Source of the DNA: Myxococcaceae bacterium
GTDB taxonomy: Bacteria; Myxococcota_A; Polyangia; Polyangiales; Ga0077539
Direction: 5' to 3'
Assembly (NCBI GenBank): GCA_004297725.1
Contig: SCUS01000054.1
Coordinates: 1-64,000, forward strand
Length of the DNA: 64,000 bases
This document shows, piece by piece, positions 16,737 to 25,702 of this stretch (its first letter is position 1; each line of letters begins with the position of its first letter). The notes below the pieces were generated by a model, which was not told where the DNA came from, did not search any database, and saw only the letters and a list, made by a program, of their open reading frames with translations. Position numbers and translations under genes: made by a program.

Positions 16737-17753
16737 ATGGCCCCGTCGCTCGCACCGCTCCTCTCCCAGGCGCTCGCTTCCCGCGCCCCGCTCCTCGAGA
16801 GGCTCCACGCCGAGCAGACCGACGCCTATCGGTTCTTCCACGGCAGCGTGGAGGGGGCGCCCGGGCTCACCGTCGACCGCTACGGCGACCTGGTGCTGGT
16901 GCAGTCCTTCCACGCCCCGCTCGACGCCGAGGCGCTCCGCGTCGTGGAGGGCTTCTACGAGGCCGCGCTGCCCGGCTGCGCGGTGGTCTACAACGACCGC
17001 AGCGGAGCGGGCTCGCGGGTGGGCAACCCCCTGGAGGGAGAGGCGCTCTCGGCGGCGACGGCGCCTCGCGTGGCGAGGGAGATGGGCGTGCGGTACCGCA
17101 TCCAGGCGCGTCACTCGGGGCAGGACCCGTGGCTCTTCCTCGACCTGCGCGCGGGACGTCGCTGGGTGATGGCGCGGGCGGCGGGTCGCTCGGCGCTCAA
17201 CCTCTTCGCGTACACGGGAGGGGTGGGACTTGTGGCTGCGAGGGGCGGAGCGAGCGAGGTGCTCAACGTGGACTTCGCCGCGTCGAGCCTCGCGGTGGCC
17301 GAGGAGAACGCGAGGCTCAACGAGCTGGCGGTCGCGCCGAGGTGTCTGCAGAGCGACGTGTTTCCCGCGGTGAGGCAGCTCGCGGGGCTGGGGCAGCCCG
17401 AGGTGGTGAGGGGGCGACGGATGCCGCCGTTTCCCAGGCTGGGGCAGAGGCGCTACGGGCTGGTGTTCCTTGATCCGCCGAGGCTGGCGAAGAGCCCGTT
17501 CGGGGTGGTCGACCTGGTGAACGACTACGCCGCGGTGTTCAAGCCGGCGCTGCTGGCGACCGCCGAGGGGGGGACCATCGTGTGCTGCAACAACGTGGCG
17601 GGGGTGAGGCCCGACGAGTGGCTCGACCGGCTGCGCCGGAGCGCCGCCAAGGCGGGGCGCGCCGTGCGCGACGCCGAGTGGATCACGCCGGAGGAGGACT
17701 TCCCCAGCCGGGACGGGCAGCACCCGCTGAAGATGGTGGCGCTGGGGGTGTGA
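16737..17753 (+). CDS. Class I SAM-dependent methyltransferase, RlmI-like
   Basis: 338 residues, similar to RlmI/RlmK-type enzymes that methylate cytosine or guanine in 23S rRNA. The N-terminal part has the conserved VEGAPGLTVDRYGDLVLVQ segment and a YNDRSG region. The SAM-binding motif is NLFAYTGGVGLVAA, followed by VNVDFAASSLAVAEENARLN-like spacing (here LNVDFAASS). The catalytic-region motif is VFLDPPRLAKS, and the C-terminal segment ends GQHPLKMVALG. A PUA domain seems missing, which shortens it relative to the 390-residue enzymes. The substrate is unproven. Downstream lies the repeat mosaic. Confidence 0.82.
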   Translation: MAPSLAPLLSQALASRAPLLERLHAEQTDAYRFFHGSVEGAPGLTVDRYGDLVLVQSFHAPLDAEALRVVEGFYEAALPGCAVVYNDRSGAGSRVGNPLEGEALSAATAPRVAREMGVRYRIQARHSGQDPWLFLDLRAGRRWVMARAAGRSALNLFAYTGGVGLVAARGGASEVLNVDFAASSLAVAEENARLNELAVAPRCLQSDVFPAVRQLAGLGQPEVVRGRRMPPFPRLGQRRYGLVFLDPPRLAKSPFGVVDLVNDYAAVFKPALLATAEGGTIVCCNNVAGVRPDEWLDRLRRSAAKAGRAVRDAEWITPEEDFPSRDGQHPLKMVALGV

Positions 17754-17765
17754 CGGGGGGGCGGT

Positions 17766-18273
17766 ACGCGCGACCACGTCTACCCGATGCGGCCTCGCCC
17801 GGAGGGGAGCGACCGAGCACGCCCACCCCAACGCGGCCTCGCCCGGAGGGGAGCAACCGACCACGTCCACCCCAACGCGGCCTCGCCCGGAGGGGAGCAA
17901 CCGAGCACGTCCACCCAGCGCGTCTTCGCCGCGACGAGCGACGTCATCGAGTGGGGAATCGACGATGCACGGCTCTCGGATTCGGAGTCCGTCGCCAACC
18001 GCGCTGGGAGAACGTGCTCGGTCGCTCCCCTCCGGGCGAGGCCGCGTTGGGGTGGACGTGCTCGGTCGCTCCCCTCCGGGCGAGGCCGCATTGGGGTGGA
18101 CGTGGGTGGGCTCTCCCCCGCCCTCACGGGCTGGGGTCTGGCTCGGGTTACTGACGGCCTCACAGTCGTACCGGGGACTCCCCGCCGATGGCCTCGCGGT
18201 CGTACCGGGGATATCCCCGCTGATGGCCTCTCGGTCGCTCCCCTCCGGGCGAGGCCGCATTGGGGTGGACGTG
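17766..18273. repeat. Intergenic repeat mosaic: inverted 44-bp units with embedded 34-bp units
   Basis: This fills most of the 558 bp without a gene. Three tandem 44-bp units (17766-17809, 17810-17853, 17854-17897, plus part of a fourth) contain GCGGCCTCGCCCGGAGGGG. The same unit recurs in the opposite orientation at 18014-18057, 18058-18101 and about 18228-18273. Between the arms are a unique ~95-bp centre and, at 18110-18220, a GGGCTGGGGTCTGGC block with two 34-bp units (core GGCCTCGCGGTCGTACCGG) that also occur at 48.6-49.0 kb. No protein-coding signal is convincing here. Confidence 0.9.
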
Positions 18274-18311
18274 GTCGCTCGTACCGGGCGTACGCTCGCT
18301 GGCGGGAGGCG

Positions 18312-18992
18312 ATGACCGCGATGGCGAAGACCAGGGCAGCGACGAAGACAGCGGGCGTGAAGAAGAGCGGTGGCAGCGACAAGCTCATCGCGGCGACGAA
18401 GCGGGACGCGCTCGCCGCGAGGAGGAAGAAGCTCAGCACGCTGGGCGCGCTCATCCGTCGGCGGCTGACGACGGTGGTGGAGAGCTTCTACGACATCGGC
18501 GTGGCGCTCACCGAGGTGCTGAAGAGCAAGCTCTACGCGGCGGGCGGGCACGCGAGCCTCGAGGCGTGGCTGGAGGCGGAGGGGCTGCTGTCGCACACGC
18601 AGGCGAAGAAGCTCATCGCCATCGTGAAGAGCGTCCCTCGCGAGCAGGCGCTCGCCGTCGGGCAGGAGCGGGCCTACGCGCTGATCGCGCTGTCGGCCGC
18701 CACGTCCGAGCCGGACAGCGCGGCGGAGCTCATCGCGCACGGGGTGGTCGACGGCCAGCCCGCGGCGAAGGCGCCGGTGAGGGCGATCGCGGCGGCCGCG
18801 AAGGGCGAGCGAGCGAAGGCGCCGAAGACGGCGGCGGCGAAGGCGAAGGCGAAGGCCGACGCGGCGGTGGAGAAGACCGTGCGGGCGATGCTGCGCGCCA
18901 GCGGGCTGAAGGCGACGACGGTGAGCGTGGGGCGCGACGAGGTGCGGGTGGTGGTTCCGCGCAGGCAGCTGGAGAAGGCGGCGGAAGGGTGA
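18312..18992 (+). CDS. Helical protein with basic Ala/Lys linker, possible DNA-binding
   Basis: 226 residues, family not recognised. The start is basic (AKTRAATKTAGVKKS). A helical domain follows (about 20-150) with ALIRRRLTTVVESFYDIG and HTQAKKLIAIVKSVPREQAL, then an Ala/Lys linker (APKTAAAKAKAKADAA) like those in histone-H1-type bacterial proteins, then a short C-terminal domain (VEKTVRAMLRASG, VRVVVPRRQLE). ATG 18312 has GGGAGG immediately upstream; ATG 18321 has better spacing. The frame runs upstream through the repeats, but that part only reads repeat sequence. A chromosome-associated role is inferred from composition alone. Confidence 0.65.
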   Translation: MTAMAKTRAATKTAGVKKSGGSDKLIAATKRDALAARRKKLSTLGALIRRRLTTVVESFYDIGVALTEVLKSKLYAAGGHASLEAWLEAEGLLSHTQAKKLIAIVKSVPREQALAVGQERAYALIALSAATSEPDSAAELIAHGVVDGQPAAKAPVRAIAAAAKGERAKAPKTAAAKAKAKADAAVEKTVRAMLRASGLKATTVSVGRDEVRVVVPRRQLEKAAEG

Positions 18993-19004
18993 AGCGACGA
19001 GGGC

Positions 19005-19048
19005 CGGACGTCCGTCCCCCGAGGGACCGACGTCCGTCCCCCGGCGAC
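19005..19048. repeat. Short direct repeat with hairpin potential
   Basis: GACGTCCGTCCCCCG occurs twice, 22 bp apart, in the 135-bp gap, and GTCCCCCGAGGGAC within it can fold on itself. It may act as a weak terminator for the upstream gene. Confidence 0.4.
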
Positions 19049-19114
19049 GGTCGTACCCTGTCCGCGCGCACCCCCGATCGTTGCCGGTCTTATCGGGCTC
19101 CGCGCGTTCGGCCT

Positions 19115-19120
19115 TACCAT
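19115..19120 (+). promoter_or_regulatory. -10-like TACCAT before the Cys-module lipoprotein
   Basis: The hexamer ends 7 nt before the GTG start at 19128, with no ribosome site between. This is a leaderless-type arrangement. Confidence 0.4.
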
Positions 19121-19127
19121 CCCGCGC

Positions 19128-20939
19128 GTGAGACCGACCCACCCCCTGCGAACCCTCGCGACCCTGCTGGCCCTCGGCGCGCTCCCCGTGGCCTGCACCC
19201 CCAGGTCGCTCGGCGCCAACCTCCCCGAGGACGCCGCGGTCCTCGATGACGCCACCGACGTGGGCACCGCGGCCGACGTGGTCACCCCGACCGACGCGCC
19301 CTCGATCGACACGCCCGCCTCTCCCGACGTGCCCTCCGCGCCCGACGTGCCCCCGCTCGATGTCCCCTCCACCCCGGACCTCGGCGTCGATGTCCCCTCG
19401 ACCCCGGACCTCGGCGTCGACGCGGGCCCCTCGTGCCGCACCGACCGCGACTGCGCCCTCGGCCTCGTCTGCGACCGCAGCCGCAGCCTCTGCGTGGAGT
19501 GCCTCTCCGCGGTCGACTGCGGCGACGCCGGGCGCATGTGCGTGAGCTCCCGCTGCGTCACCCGCGTCCCCTGCGTGTCGTCGCGGACGTGCAGCGGCCA
19601 GGTGTGCGACCCCGCCCGCGGCTACTGCGTCGACTGCCTCACCGCCACCGACTGCGCCCCCGGCCAGACCTGCGGTCCCGACGCCACCTGCCAGGCCCGG
19701 CTCTGCACCCCCGGCGCCGCCGAGTGCGTCGGCGCCACCCGCGCCCGCACCTGCGACGCCCGAGGCCTCGCGTGGACCGAGCTCCCCTGCGCCTCCGGGA
19801 CCACCTGCTCCGGCGGCATCTGCCGCGCCCGGGTGTGCACCCCCTCGGAGGCGAGCTGCGCCAACCCCAGCACCCGCCAGGTCTGCAACGCCGACGGCTT
19901 CGGCTACACCCCGATGACCTGCCCCGCCGGCACCACCTGCTCCGGCGGCGTCTGCACCACGCGCGTCTGCACCCCCGGGGCGACCGACTGCTCCGGCGCC
20001 ACCGCGCTGCGCATCTGCAACGCCGAGGGCACCGGCTACACCGCGGCGGCCTGCGGCGCGCGCACGACCTGCCGCGCGGGCGCCTGCACCCCGTGGATCT
20101 GCTCCCCGGGCGAGCTCTCCTGCGCCTCGACGAGCGCCCGCCAGACCTGCAACGCCGACGGCCTCGGGTACACCGCCACGGCCTGCCCCGCGGGGCAGAG
20201 CTGCGCCTCGGGGACGTGCCGCGTCGCGACGGTCTGCACCCCGGGGATGGCCTCGTGCGCCTCGGCGACGATGCTCAACGTGTGCAGCGCCGACGGCACC
20301 AGCAGCACCACCACGACCTGCCTCAACGCCCCCAACGCCACCGGGCGCTGCACCGGATCGGGCTGCGGCATCGCCTGCAACACCGGCTTCGCCGACTGCA
20401 ACGGCAGCACCTCCGACGGCTGCGAGACGCCCACCGGGACGACGAGCAACTGCGGCGGCTGCGGGGTGCGCTGCGGCGGCGGTCAGATCTGCTCGGGCGG
20501 CGCCTGCGTGGCGGGCGGCTGCGCGGGCGCGGCGTGCTCCTTCGTCATGAACTGCTGCGCGGGCTACATCTGCTCCGACAGCCTCGTCGGCACCTGCGTC
20601 TCCAACGCCTGCCCGACGGAGGGGCAGTCGTGCGCCCTCCCTGGCCGCTGCTGCGCGGGCCTCACCTGCCAGGGCCGCGTGTGCGTGGCGTCCTCCTGCG
20701 ACGTCGCGGGCAACCCCCGCGACAGCGGCGGGTCGTGCTGCTCGGGGCTCTCCTACCGCCCGTCGCCGACCACCTCGCTCTGCTGCAAGGAGGCCAGCGT
20801 GAGCTGCACCGACAGCAACGAGTGCTGCGGCCGGATGCTCTGCACCAGCGGCCGCTGCGCCTGCGTGGCAGCGGGCTCGGCCTGCTCGGCCTCGGCGGAC
20901 TGCTGCAGCCGCTCGTGCAGCATGGGCACCTGCCTCTGA
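19128..20939 (+). CDS. Cys-rich modular surface lipoprotein
   Basis: 603 residues. The signal ends LGALPVAC (lipobox). A long Asp/Pro/Val-rich stalk (about 35-105, repeats of VPSTPDLGVD) lifts the folded part off the membrane. Then come CxxDxDC-type pairs, five ~43-residue modules (from about residue 193) of the pattern CTPG..xCxxxxxRxxCNADGxGYTxxxC, and a C-terminal set of knottin-like motifs (NCCAGYICSD, CCAGLTCQGRVC, ADCCSRSCSMGTC). Such proteins are common and unassigned in Myxococcota, and are presumably outer-surface adhesins or binding proteins. GTG start. A perfect 58-bp inverted repeat follows the stop. Confidence 0.85.
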   Translation: MRPTHPLRTLATLLALGALPVACTPRSLGANLPEDAAVLDDATDVGTAADVVTPTDAPSIDTPASPDVPSAPDVPPLDVPSTPDLGVDVPSTPDLGVDAGPSCRTDRDCALGLVCDRSRSLCVECLSAVDCGDAGRMCVSSRCVTRVPCVSSRTCSGQVCDPARGYCVDCLTATDCAPGQTCGPDATCQARLCTPGAAECVGATRARTCDARGLAWTELPCASGTTCSGGICRARVCTPSEASCANPSTRQVCNADGFGYTPMTCPAGTTCSGGVCTTRVCTPGATDCSGATALRICNAEGTGYTAAACGARTTCRAGACTPWICSPGELSCASTSARQTCNADGLGYTATACPAGQSCASGTCRVATVCTPGMASCASATMLNVCSADGTSSTTTTCLNAPNATGRCTGSGCGIACNTGFADCNGSTSDGCETPTGTTSNCGGCGVRCGGGQICSGGACVAGGCAGAACSFVMNCCAGYICSDSLVGTCVSNACPTEGQSCALPGRCCAGLTCQGRVCVASSCDVAGNPRDSGGSCCSGLSYRPSPTTSLCCKEASVSCTDSNECCGRMLCTSGRCACVAAGSACSASADCCSRSCSMGTCL

Positions 20940-20965
20940 TCGGACGAGAGCGGGGGAGCTCGGGC

Positions 20966-21119
20966 GGCCCCCTCACCGCGCTACCGCGCGCCCTGCACCC
21001 CCGCGGGGCGGGGGCAAGGGCTCCGACGTCTTCAGTCCGAGCGCGAACCTGACAGCGACCTGAGCCCTTGCCCCCGCCCCGCGGGGGTGCAGGGCGCGCG
21101 GTAGCGCGGTGAGGGGGCC
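20966..21119. repeat. Perfect 58-bp inverted repeat between convergent genes
   Basis: The left arm 20966-21023 and right arm 21062-21119 are exact reverse complements, with a 38-nt loop. It lies between two convergent genes and ends 3 bp before the stop of the helicase gene. As RNA it would fold into a very long stem from either strand, so bidirectional termination or mRNA 3'-end protection is likely. Arms this long and perfect also suit a palindromic mobile element. Confidence 0.93.
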
Positions 21120-21122
21120 CCT

Positions 21123-24100
21123 TCACCCCTCCCGATAGCGCCAGCTCAGGGTCTCTGCCGCGCCCGCTTCTCCGAGCACCTCCACGGCCGACTCGCGGTC
21201 GCAGAAGTCCATCGCGTACGAGCGGATGCGCGACGCGCAGGCCATGATGTCGCGGTCGCCCGGGATGTAGTCGAGGAAGGTACGGCTACACAGCAGCAGC
21301 ATCTTCTGCTTCGCCCGCGAGGTGAGCACGTTGAAGCGGCTCAACCCGTAGATGAACTCCTCCTCGGCCATGAGCTGGTCGCGCGCGGAGATGCCCATCG
21401 AGGCCACGATGAAGGTCCGGTCCGAGCCCTGGAACTTCTCCACCGAGTACACCGTCTGCCGCAGGCAGCGGTCCAGCTCCGCGTCGTCCAGCGAGCTCCT
21501 CCGTACCGCTCCCTCTCCACCCCCCAGCCTCGCCTTGATCTCCCGGATGATCTGCCTCCCCTGCGCGTTGTGCGGCGCCACCACCCCGACGTGCTCCGCC
21601 CAGAACGCCCGCTCCTCCGCCGCGCTCTTCACCCCCATCTGCGCGAAGAAGCCCGCCACCACCTCCGCCGCCAGCGTCGCCTCCAGAGGGCTCGTCGCCC
21701 GCTCTCCCTCCCGCCCGTGCACCAGCGTGTGCACCTCGCGCGACGGGTCGAGCACCGCCCGCACCCACGGGCTCGTCACCTCCGACGGAACCTCCGGGAG
21801 CAGCGCATACGGCCGCTCCTTCCGGAAGGCGCGCAGCTCGGTGTAGATCCCCAGCGTGCGGGTGTAGTCCACGATCGTATCCGTGGAGCGGTAGTTCACC
21901 TGGAGCTGGTGCGCGGGCATCCGGTGGCCCTCCAGGAAGTAGTGGAAGAGGCTCCCCAGCACCTTGCGCAGCTTGCGCGGCGGCTTCACCTGCTGCACCG
22001 GCGGGAGCTGGTGCTGGTCGCCCACCACCACCACCAGGGTGCGCCTCGCGGGCATCGACGCGATGGCCATGGACTCCAACAACCGCGGCACCGGCCGCTC
22101 GTAGTCGGGCGTCGCGTCGGTGTAGCCGAGCGTCACCTCGCCGGGCCAGAGCACCTCGGCCGCCGCGAGGAAGTGGTCCGTCGGGAGCTGCGAGGCCTCG
22201 TCGACGATGATCAGGTCGAAGCCCGTGTCGTTCTTCAGGAAGTCGTAGGTGAACTTCGCCGCCGTGCTCGGCCCCGTCAGCTTGAAGAGCGAGTGCGCGT
22301 TGGCGAACATCACGAAGGACGGCGGCAGCGCGTCCTCCAGGCGCCTCCCCCCGGTGCGCTCGACCTTCACCCCGTCGAGCGTCATCGTGGGGCCGTGGAT
22401 GGTGAGCCCGTGAGCCCCTCGGACGGGCACCTCGCGGTCGCCGGAGAGCATGAACACCAGCGGTAGCTTCGCCGCCGCGGTGGGCTGCTGCTGCGCGTCG
22501 CGGTGCTCGCTGAGCTTGCGGGCCAGCACCACCATCGCGTCGTAGGAGAAGGCCGTGACCAGCACCCGCACCGGTCCGTCGGCGCGGAGGACGAACTCGT
22601 CGACCAGGGCCGCGAGCGTCTGCGACTTGCCCGTCCCCGGAGGCCCCTGGAGGCAGGTGATGGTGCTCCCCAGGGCGAGCCGGATGGCCTCCTGCTGCGA
22701 CGCATCCGGCGGAGGAGACACGGTGGTGCGGAGGGGATCGTGGTCGGGGATCCTCCCCGTGGGCAGCAGGGCCGGAGCGTAGAGGTAGGTCTCCGCCATG
22801 CTGAAGGTGAGCGAGGGAGGCGGAGGCAGCGCGGGCTCCGGGTGCAGGCCCATCAGCATCGACGCGCGGAAGCCCAGCCACGAGTGCCCGGTGCGCCACG
22901 ACCAGCGGCGCAGCAGGCCGTTCTTGTTGTCGAGCAGCCGCCCCGACCAGATGTCCATGGTCGTGGGGTAGAGGTAGATCGGGTCTTCGGTGAGCGCGTC
23001 TCCGAGGGCCGAGAGCGCGGCGCCGAAGTCCTTCTCGCTGGCCGCGACGACGCACTCGTAGCAGCGGCGCGCGGCGTCGTAGCGCATCTCCACCAGCTCG
23101 ACGCCCCACTCCTTGAGCTGGCTCTTCGCGCGCTTCGACTCCGGCACCAGCAGCGCCCGGTCGCCCTCCTTGAAGCGCACCTCGGCGGACATTCCATGGA
23201 GCTCGAAGCGCGCCCCTCCGTGGGGCATGTCCTCGTCCGGAGGGAGCGGCTGGAGGGCGGTGACCTCCGCGGCGTAGAGCCTCCCGATCCCCTTGGAGGG
23301 GTAGCTGTAGCGCACGTCGTCGACGGAGAGCTGCGCCGCCGTCGCGTTGAGCCGCGCGAACATGTACCAGGTGCGGGCGATGGCGTGCAGCCCGCCGAGG
23401 GGGAGGGTCTGGCGCATCCGGCGCACCTGGATGGCCTCGCGCAGCATCAGCGACTCGCGCATCTCCGAGCGCACCGTCTGCAGGATGCGCTCGAGCCCCT
23501 GGAGCTTCACCTCGAGCTGGTCGCCGATCTGGGTGAGCTTCTGGTTGCGCTTGTTCTGGTTGCCCTCCTCGATGGCGGAGTGCCAGACGGCGTAGTCCAT
23601 GTAGTTGAAGTGCGGCGCCCAGTAGCGGCTGGAGACGCTCCAGCGGAAGTCGCTCTTCAGCATCCCGTGCCAGGTGCAGTTGATGACGTGGGGAAGGCCC
23701 TGGGTGGTCTCCACGAAGGAGCGGAGGTCGAAGAGCTTCTGGTGCCGCGTGGCGTGCACCACGCCCGACTCCGTGGGGGCGAGCCACTGGAGAAGCTCCT
23801 CGAAGCGGCGGCGCAGCGTGGGGTCGGTGTGGATGCGGTCGACCTGGCGCTCCAGCATGTCCTGCGCGTGCTGCACCTGGTCCGAGGACCAGTAGAAGAT
23901 CGCGAGCGAGGGGGCGGAGGGAGCGTTCCAGCTGCGGCCGTCGGCGAGGAGCACCGGGTGGATCACGCCCACCAGGGACTCCATCGCGTTGCAGAGGGTC
24001 ACGCAGGCGGAGAGCTGGTTGAGCAGGTCCTGGGCGAGCTCGAACTCCTGCAGCGGGGTGACGTCGCCCGCCACGTAGCGCCAGGTCCAGCGCGCCTTGA

Positions 24101-25637
24101 GGGGAGCGCCCGGGTCGTCGTCGCGGGAGAGCAGCTCCAGCTTGCCGGAGTCGTGGAGGGCCGAGAGCGCGTGGCTCGCCTCGGCGATGAGCTCGTCGGC
24201 CGCGCCGGAGGTGACGCCCGCGTCCCGGAGGAAGGCCTCGTCGAGGGAGGGGCGCAGCCCGTGGGCGGCCTTGATCATCACCGCCGCGCTGGCGTTGGAC
24301 TCCAGCAGCAGTCGGAAGTGATCCCACCAGGCGTCGTAGAGGTCGCGGTGCGCCGCGTTGGGAGCGCAGGTGATCTCCAGCCGCAGCGCCGCGCCGAAGA
24401 CCACGTCGTGCGTCGGGTCGGACTCCAGGTCGACCAGCAGGGTCATGTCGCTGTAGCGAGGGAGCGCCATGGAGAGGTGGCGCTGCCCGCCGAGGTCGAG
24501 GACATGGGCGGCGACGCGCTGCTGCTCCATCAGGGCGCGGGCGCGCAGCCGTAACATCGGTCGCTCGGCGTAGATGGGGTCGTAGCCCGACGAGGGAGGC
24601 ACGACGGCGAGCGAGGTGGCGACGTCGCGCACGGTGTCGAGCTTCTCCAGCGAGCGGAGGAGCCCGGCGGTGGTCGGGGAGGTGTAGGGGATGAGCCGGA
24701 GGTCCCAGTCGCCGGGGTCGGTGGAGCCGCGCTCCAGGGAGATCTTGCAGTCGTTGAGGTAGCGGCACGCGCCGCACGCGGGCTGCACCCGGACGTCCAC
24801 CGCGTCGGGGTCGTGGGGGCGCCTGGAGACGAGCTCCCGCACCCTCGCCGTCGCTCGCTCGAAGAGCACCCGCGCGTCGTCCCACACCAGCGGGACCATG
24901 AACTCCCCGGTGAGCTTCTCCAGGGTCAACCCCGCGAAGGGATCGTCGATGAAGGGCAGGATCCCGTGGCCGTCGGCGGAGACGAAGAAGCGGTCGGCGA
25001 CGCCCTGGGCGCGGAGCCAGTGGGAGAGTCCGTGGGCGTAGAAGAGGAGCTCGACGAAGTGCGAGCGGCCGACGCCGTGCTCGCTGGTGTGCTTCACGTC
25101 GAGCACTCGCAGCGAGAGCCGGGCGCGGCGCTCGTCGGGGGGGAGCACCCGGAGGCGCCCGTCGGGGAGCACCTCGCGGGCGACGGCGTCGTCGGCCGTG
25201 GAGGAGACCAGGAGCACGTCGGGGCGGAAGTTCTGGTCGGGGAGGGTGACGGGCATGGGGCCGTCGGCGGCGGCGTCCACGAGGAAGCGATAGAAGCTCT
25301 CCGGGAGGGTGGCCTCGTGCTCCAGCAGGATCAGCGGCCCCGCGGAGGCGTCGGCGTGGAGGGCTCCGAGGGAGCGGCCGTCGAGCTTGCGGGGCAGCAC
25401 CTCGCCGGCCTGATCGAGCTCGGCGCGGGCGCCCGGAAGCTGGCGCAGGGCGCGGTAGACCTGCTGCTCCCAGACGTGGCCGAGGCGGGCGGCCTCGTGG
25501 CGCTCGAAGTCGGGCTCGACCAGCTCGCGGTAGGGCGAGAGCAGGGCCGGGTCGGCCTCCGCGAGGTCCCAGAGGAGGCGTCGATCGCACTCGGTCTCGA
25601 CGTAGTGCTTGAAGGCCAGCTTGTTGAGTCGCGCCAC
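21123..25637 (-). CDS. Dna2-like Fe-S nuclease / SF1 helicase fusion
   Basis: 1504 residues. The N-terminal nuclease has the PD-(D/E)XK pattern RPDVLLV (D140) and RVLDVKH (D180, K182), then FVELLFYAHGL. Cys17 (ETECDRRLLW) and C288-x2-C291-x5-C297 (CGACRYLNDC) reproduce the split four-Cys 4Fe-4S arrangement of Cas4/AddB/Dna2 nucleases. The C-terminal third is a Upf1/Dna2-type SF1 helicase: Walker A GPPGTGKS (998-1005), IIVDEASQLP, VVVGDQHQLPPV, VNYRS, VVAPHNAQGR and VEKFQGSDR with RFNVLTSRAKQ. A DNA-end processing or defence role is likely. The start is GTG 25637. It is convergent with the Cys lipoprotein and divergent from the 25,703 gene. Confidence 0.88.
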   Translation of the reverse strand: MARLNKLAFKHYVETECDRRLLWDLAEADPALLSPYRELVEPDFERHEAARLGHVWEQQVYRALRQLPGARAELDQAGEVLPRKLDGRSLGALHADASAGPLILLEHEATLPESFYRFLVDAAADGPMPVTLPDQNFRPDVLLVSSTADDAVAREVLPDGRLRVLPPDERRARLSLRVLDVKHTSEHGVGRSHFVELLFYAHGLSHWLRAQGVADRFFVSADGHGILPFIDDPFAGLTLEKLTGEFMVPLVWDDARVLFERATARVRELVSRRPHDPDAVDVRVQPACGACRYLNDCKISLERGSTDPGDWDLRLIPYTSPTTAGLLRSLEKLDTVRDVATSLAVVPPSSGYDPIYAERPMLRLRARALMEQQRVAAHVLDLGGQRHLSMALPRYSDMTLLVDLESDPTHDVVFGAALRLEITCAPNAAHRDLYDAWWDHFRLLLESNASAAVMIKAAHGLRPSLDEAFLRDAGVTSGAADELIAEASHALSALHDSGKLELLSRDDDPGAPLKARWTWRYVAGDVTPLQEFELAQDLLNQLSACVTLCNAMESLVGVIHPVLLADGRSWNAPSAPSLAIFYWSSDQVQHAQDMLERQVDRIHTDPTLRRRFEELLQWLAPTESGVVHATRHQKLFDLRSFVETTQGLPHVINCTWHGMLKSDFRWSVSSRYWAPHFNYMDYAVWHSAIEEGNQNKRNQKLTQIGDQLEVKLQGLERILQTVRSEMRESLMLREAIQVRRMRQTLPLGGLHAIARTWYMFARLNATAAQLSVDDVRYSYPSKGIGRLYAAEVTALQPLPPDEDMPHGGARFELHGMSAEVRFKEGDRALLVPESKRAKSQLKEWGVELVEMRYDAARRCYECVVAASEKDFGAALSALGDALTEDPIYLYPTTMDIWSGRLLDNKNGLLRRWSWRTGHSWLGFRASMLMGLHPEPALPPPPSLTFSMAETYLYAPALLPTGRIPDHDPLRTTVSPPPDASQQEAIRLALGSTITCLQGPPGTGKSQTLAALVDEFVLRADGPVRVLVTAFSYDAMVVLARKLSEHRDAQQQPTAAAKLPLVFMLSGDREVPVRGAHGLTIHGPTMTLDGVKVERTGGRRLEDALPPSFVMFANAHSLFKLTGPSTAAKFTYDFLKNDTGFDLIIVDEASQLPTDHFLAAAEVLWPGEVTLGYTDATPDYERPVPRLLESMAIASMPARRTLVVVVGDQHQLPPVQQVKPPRKLRKVLGSLFHYFLEGHRMPAHQLQVNYRSTDTIVDYTRTLGIYTELRAFRKERPYALLPEVPSEVTSPWVRAVLDPSREVHTLVHGREGERATSPLEATLAAEVVAGFFAQMGVKSAAEERAFWAEHVGVVAPHNAQGRQIIREIKARLGGGEGAVRRSSLDDAELDRCLRQTVYSVEKFQGSDRTFIVASMGISARDQLMAEEEFIYGLSRFNVLTSRAKQKMLLLCSRTFLDYIPGDRDIMACASRIRSYAMDFCDRESAVEVLGEAGAAETLSWRYREG

Positions 25638-25686
25638 GCGAGGGACAGTATCCGAAGCGCCGGGTGGAGAGAGGGGAGGCGTGCGG

Positions 25687-25692
25687 TAGCAT
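25687..25692 (+). promoter_or_regulatory. -10-like TAGCAT before the 25,703 gene
   Basis: 10 nt before the ATG, with no ribosome site visible; it lies in the 65-bp divergent gap beside the helicase gene. Confidence 0.38.
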
Positions 25693-25702
25693 CGCCCGCG
25701 CG

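Noticed and set aside
17787..18311. Upstream extension of the basic protein gene through the repeats
   Set aside because: The added 175 codons only read the DNA repeat units.
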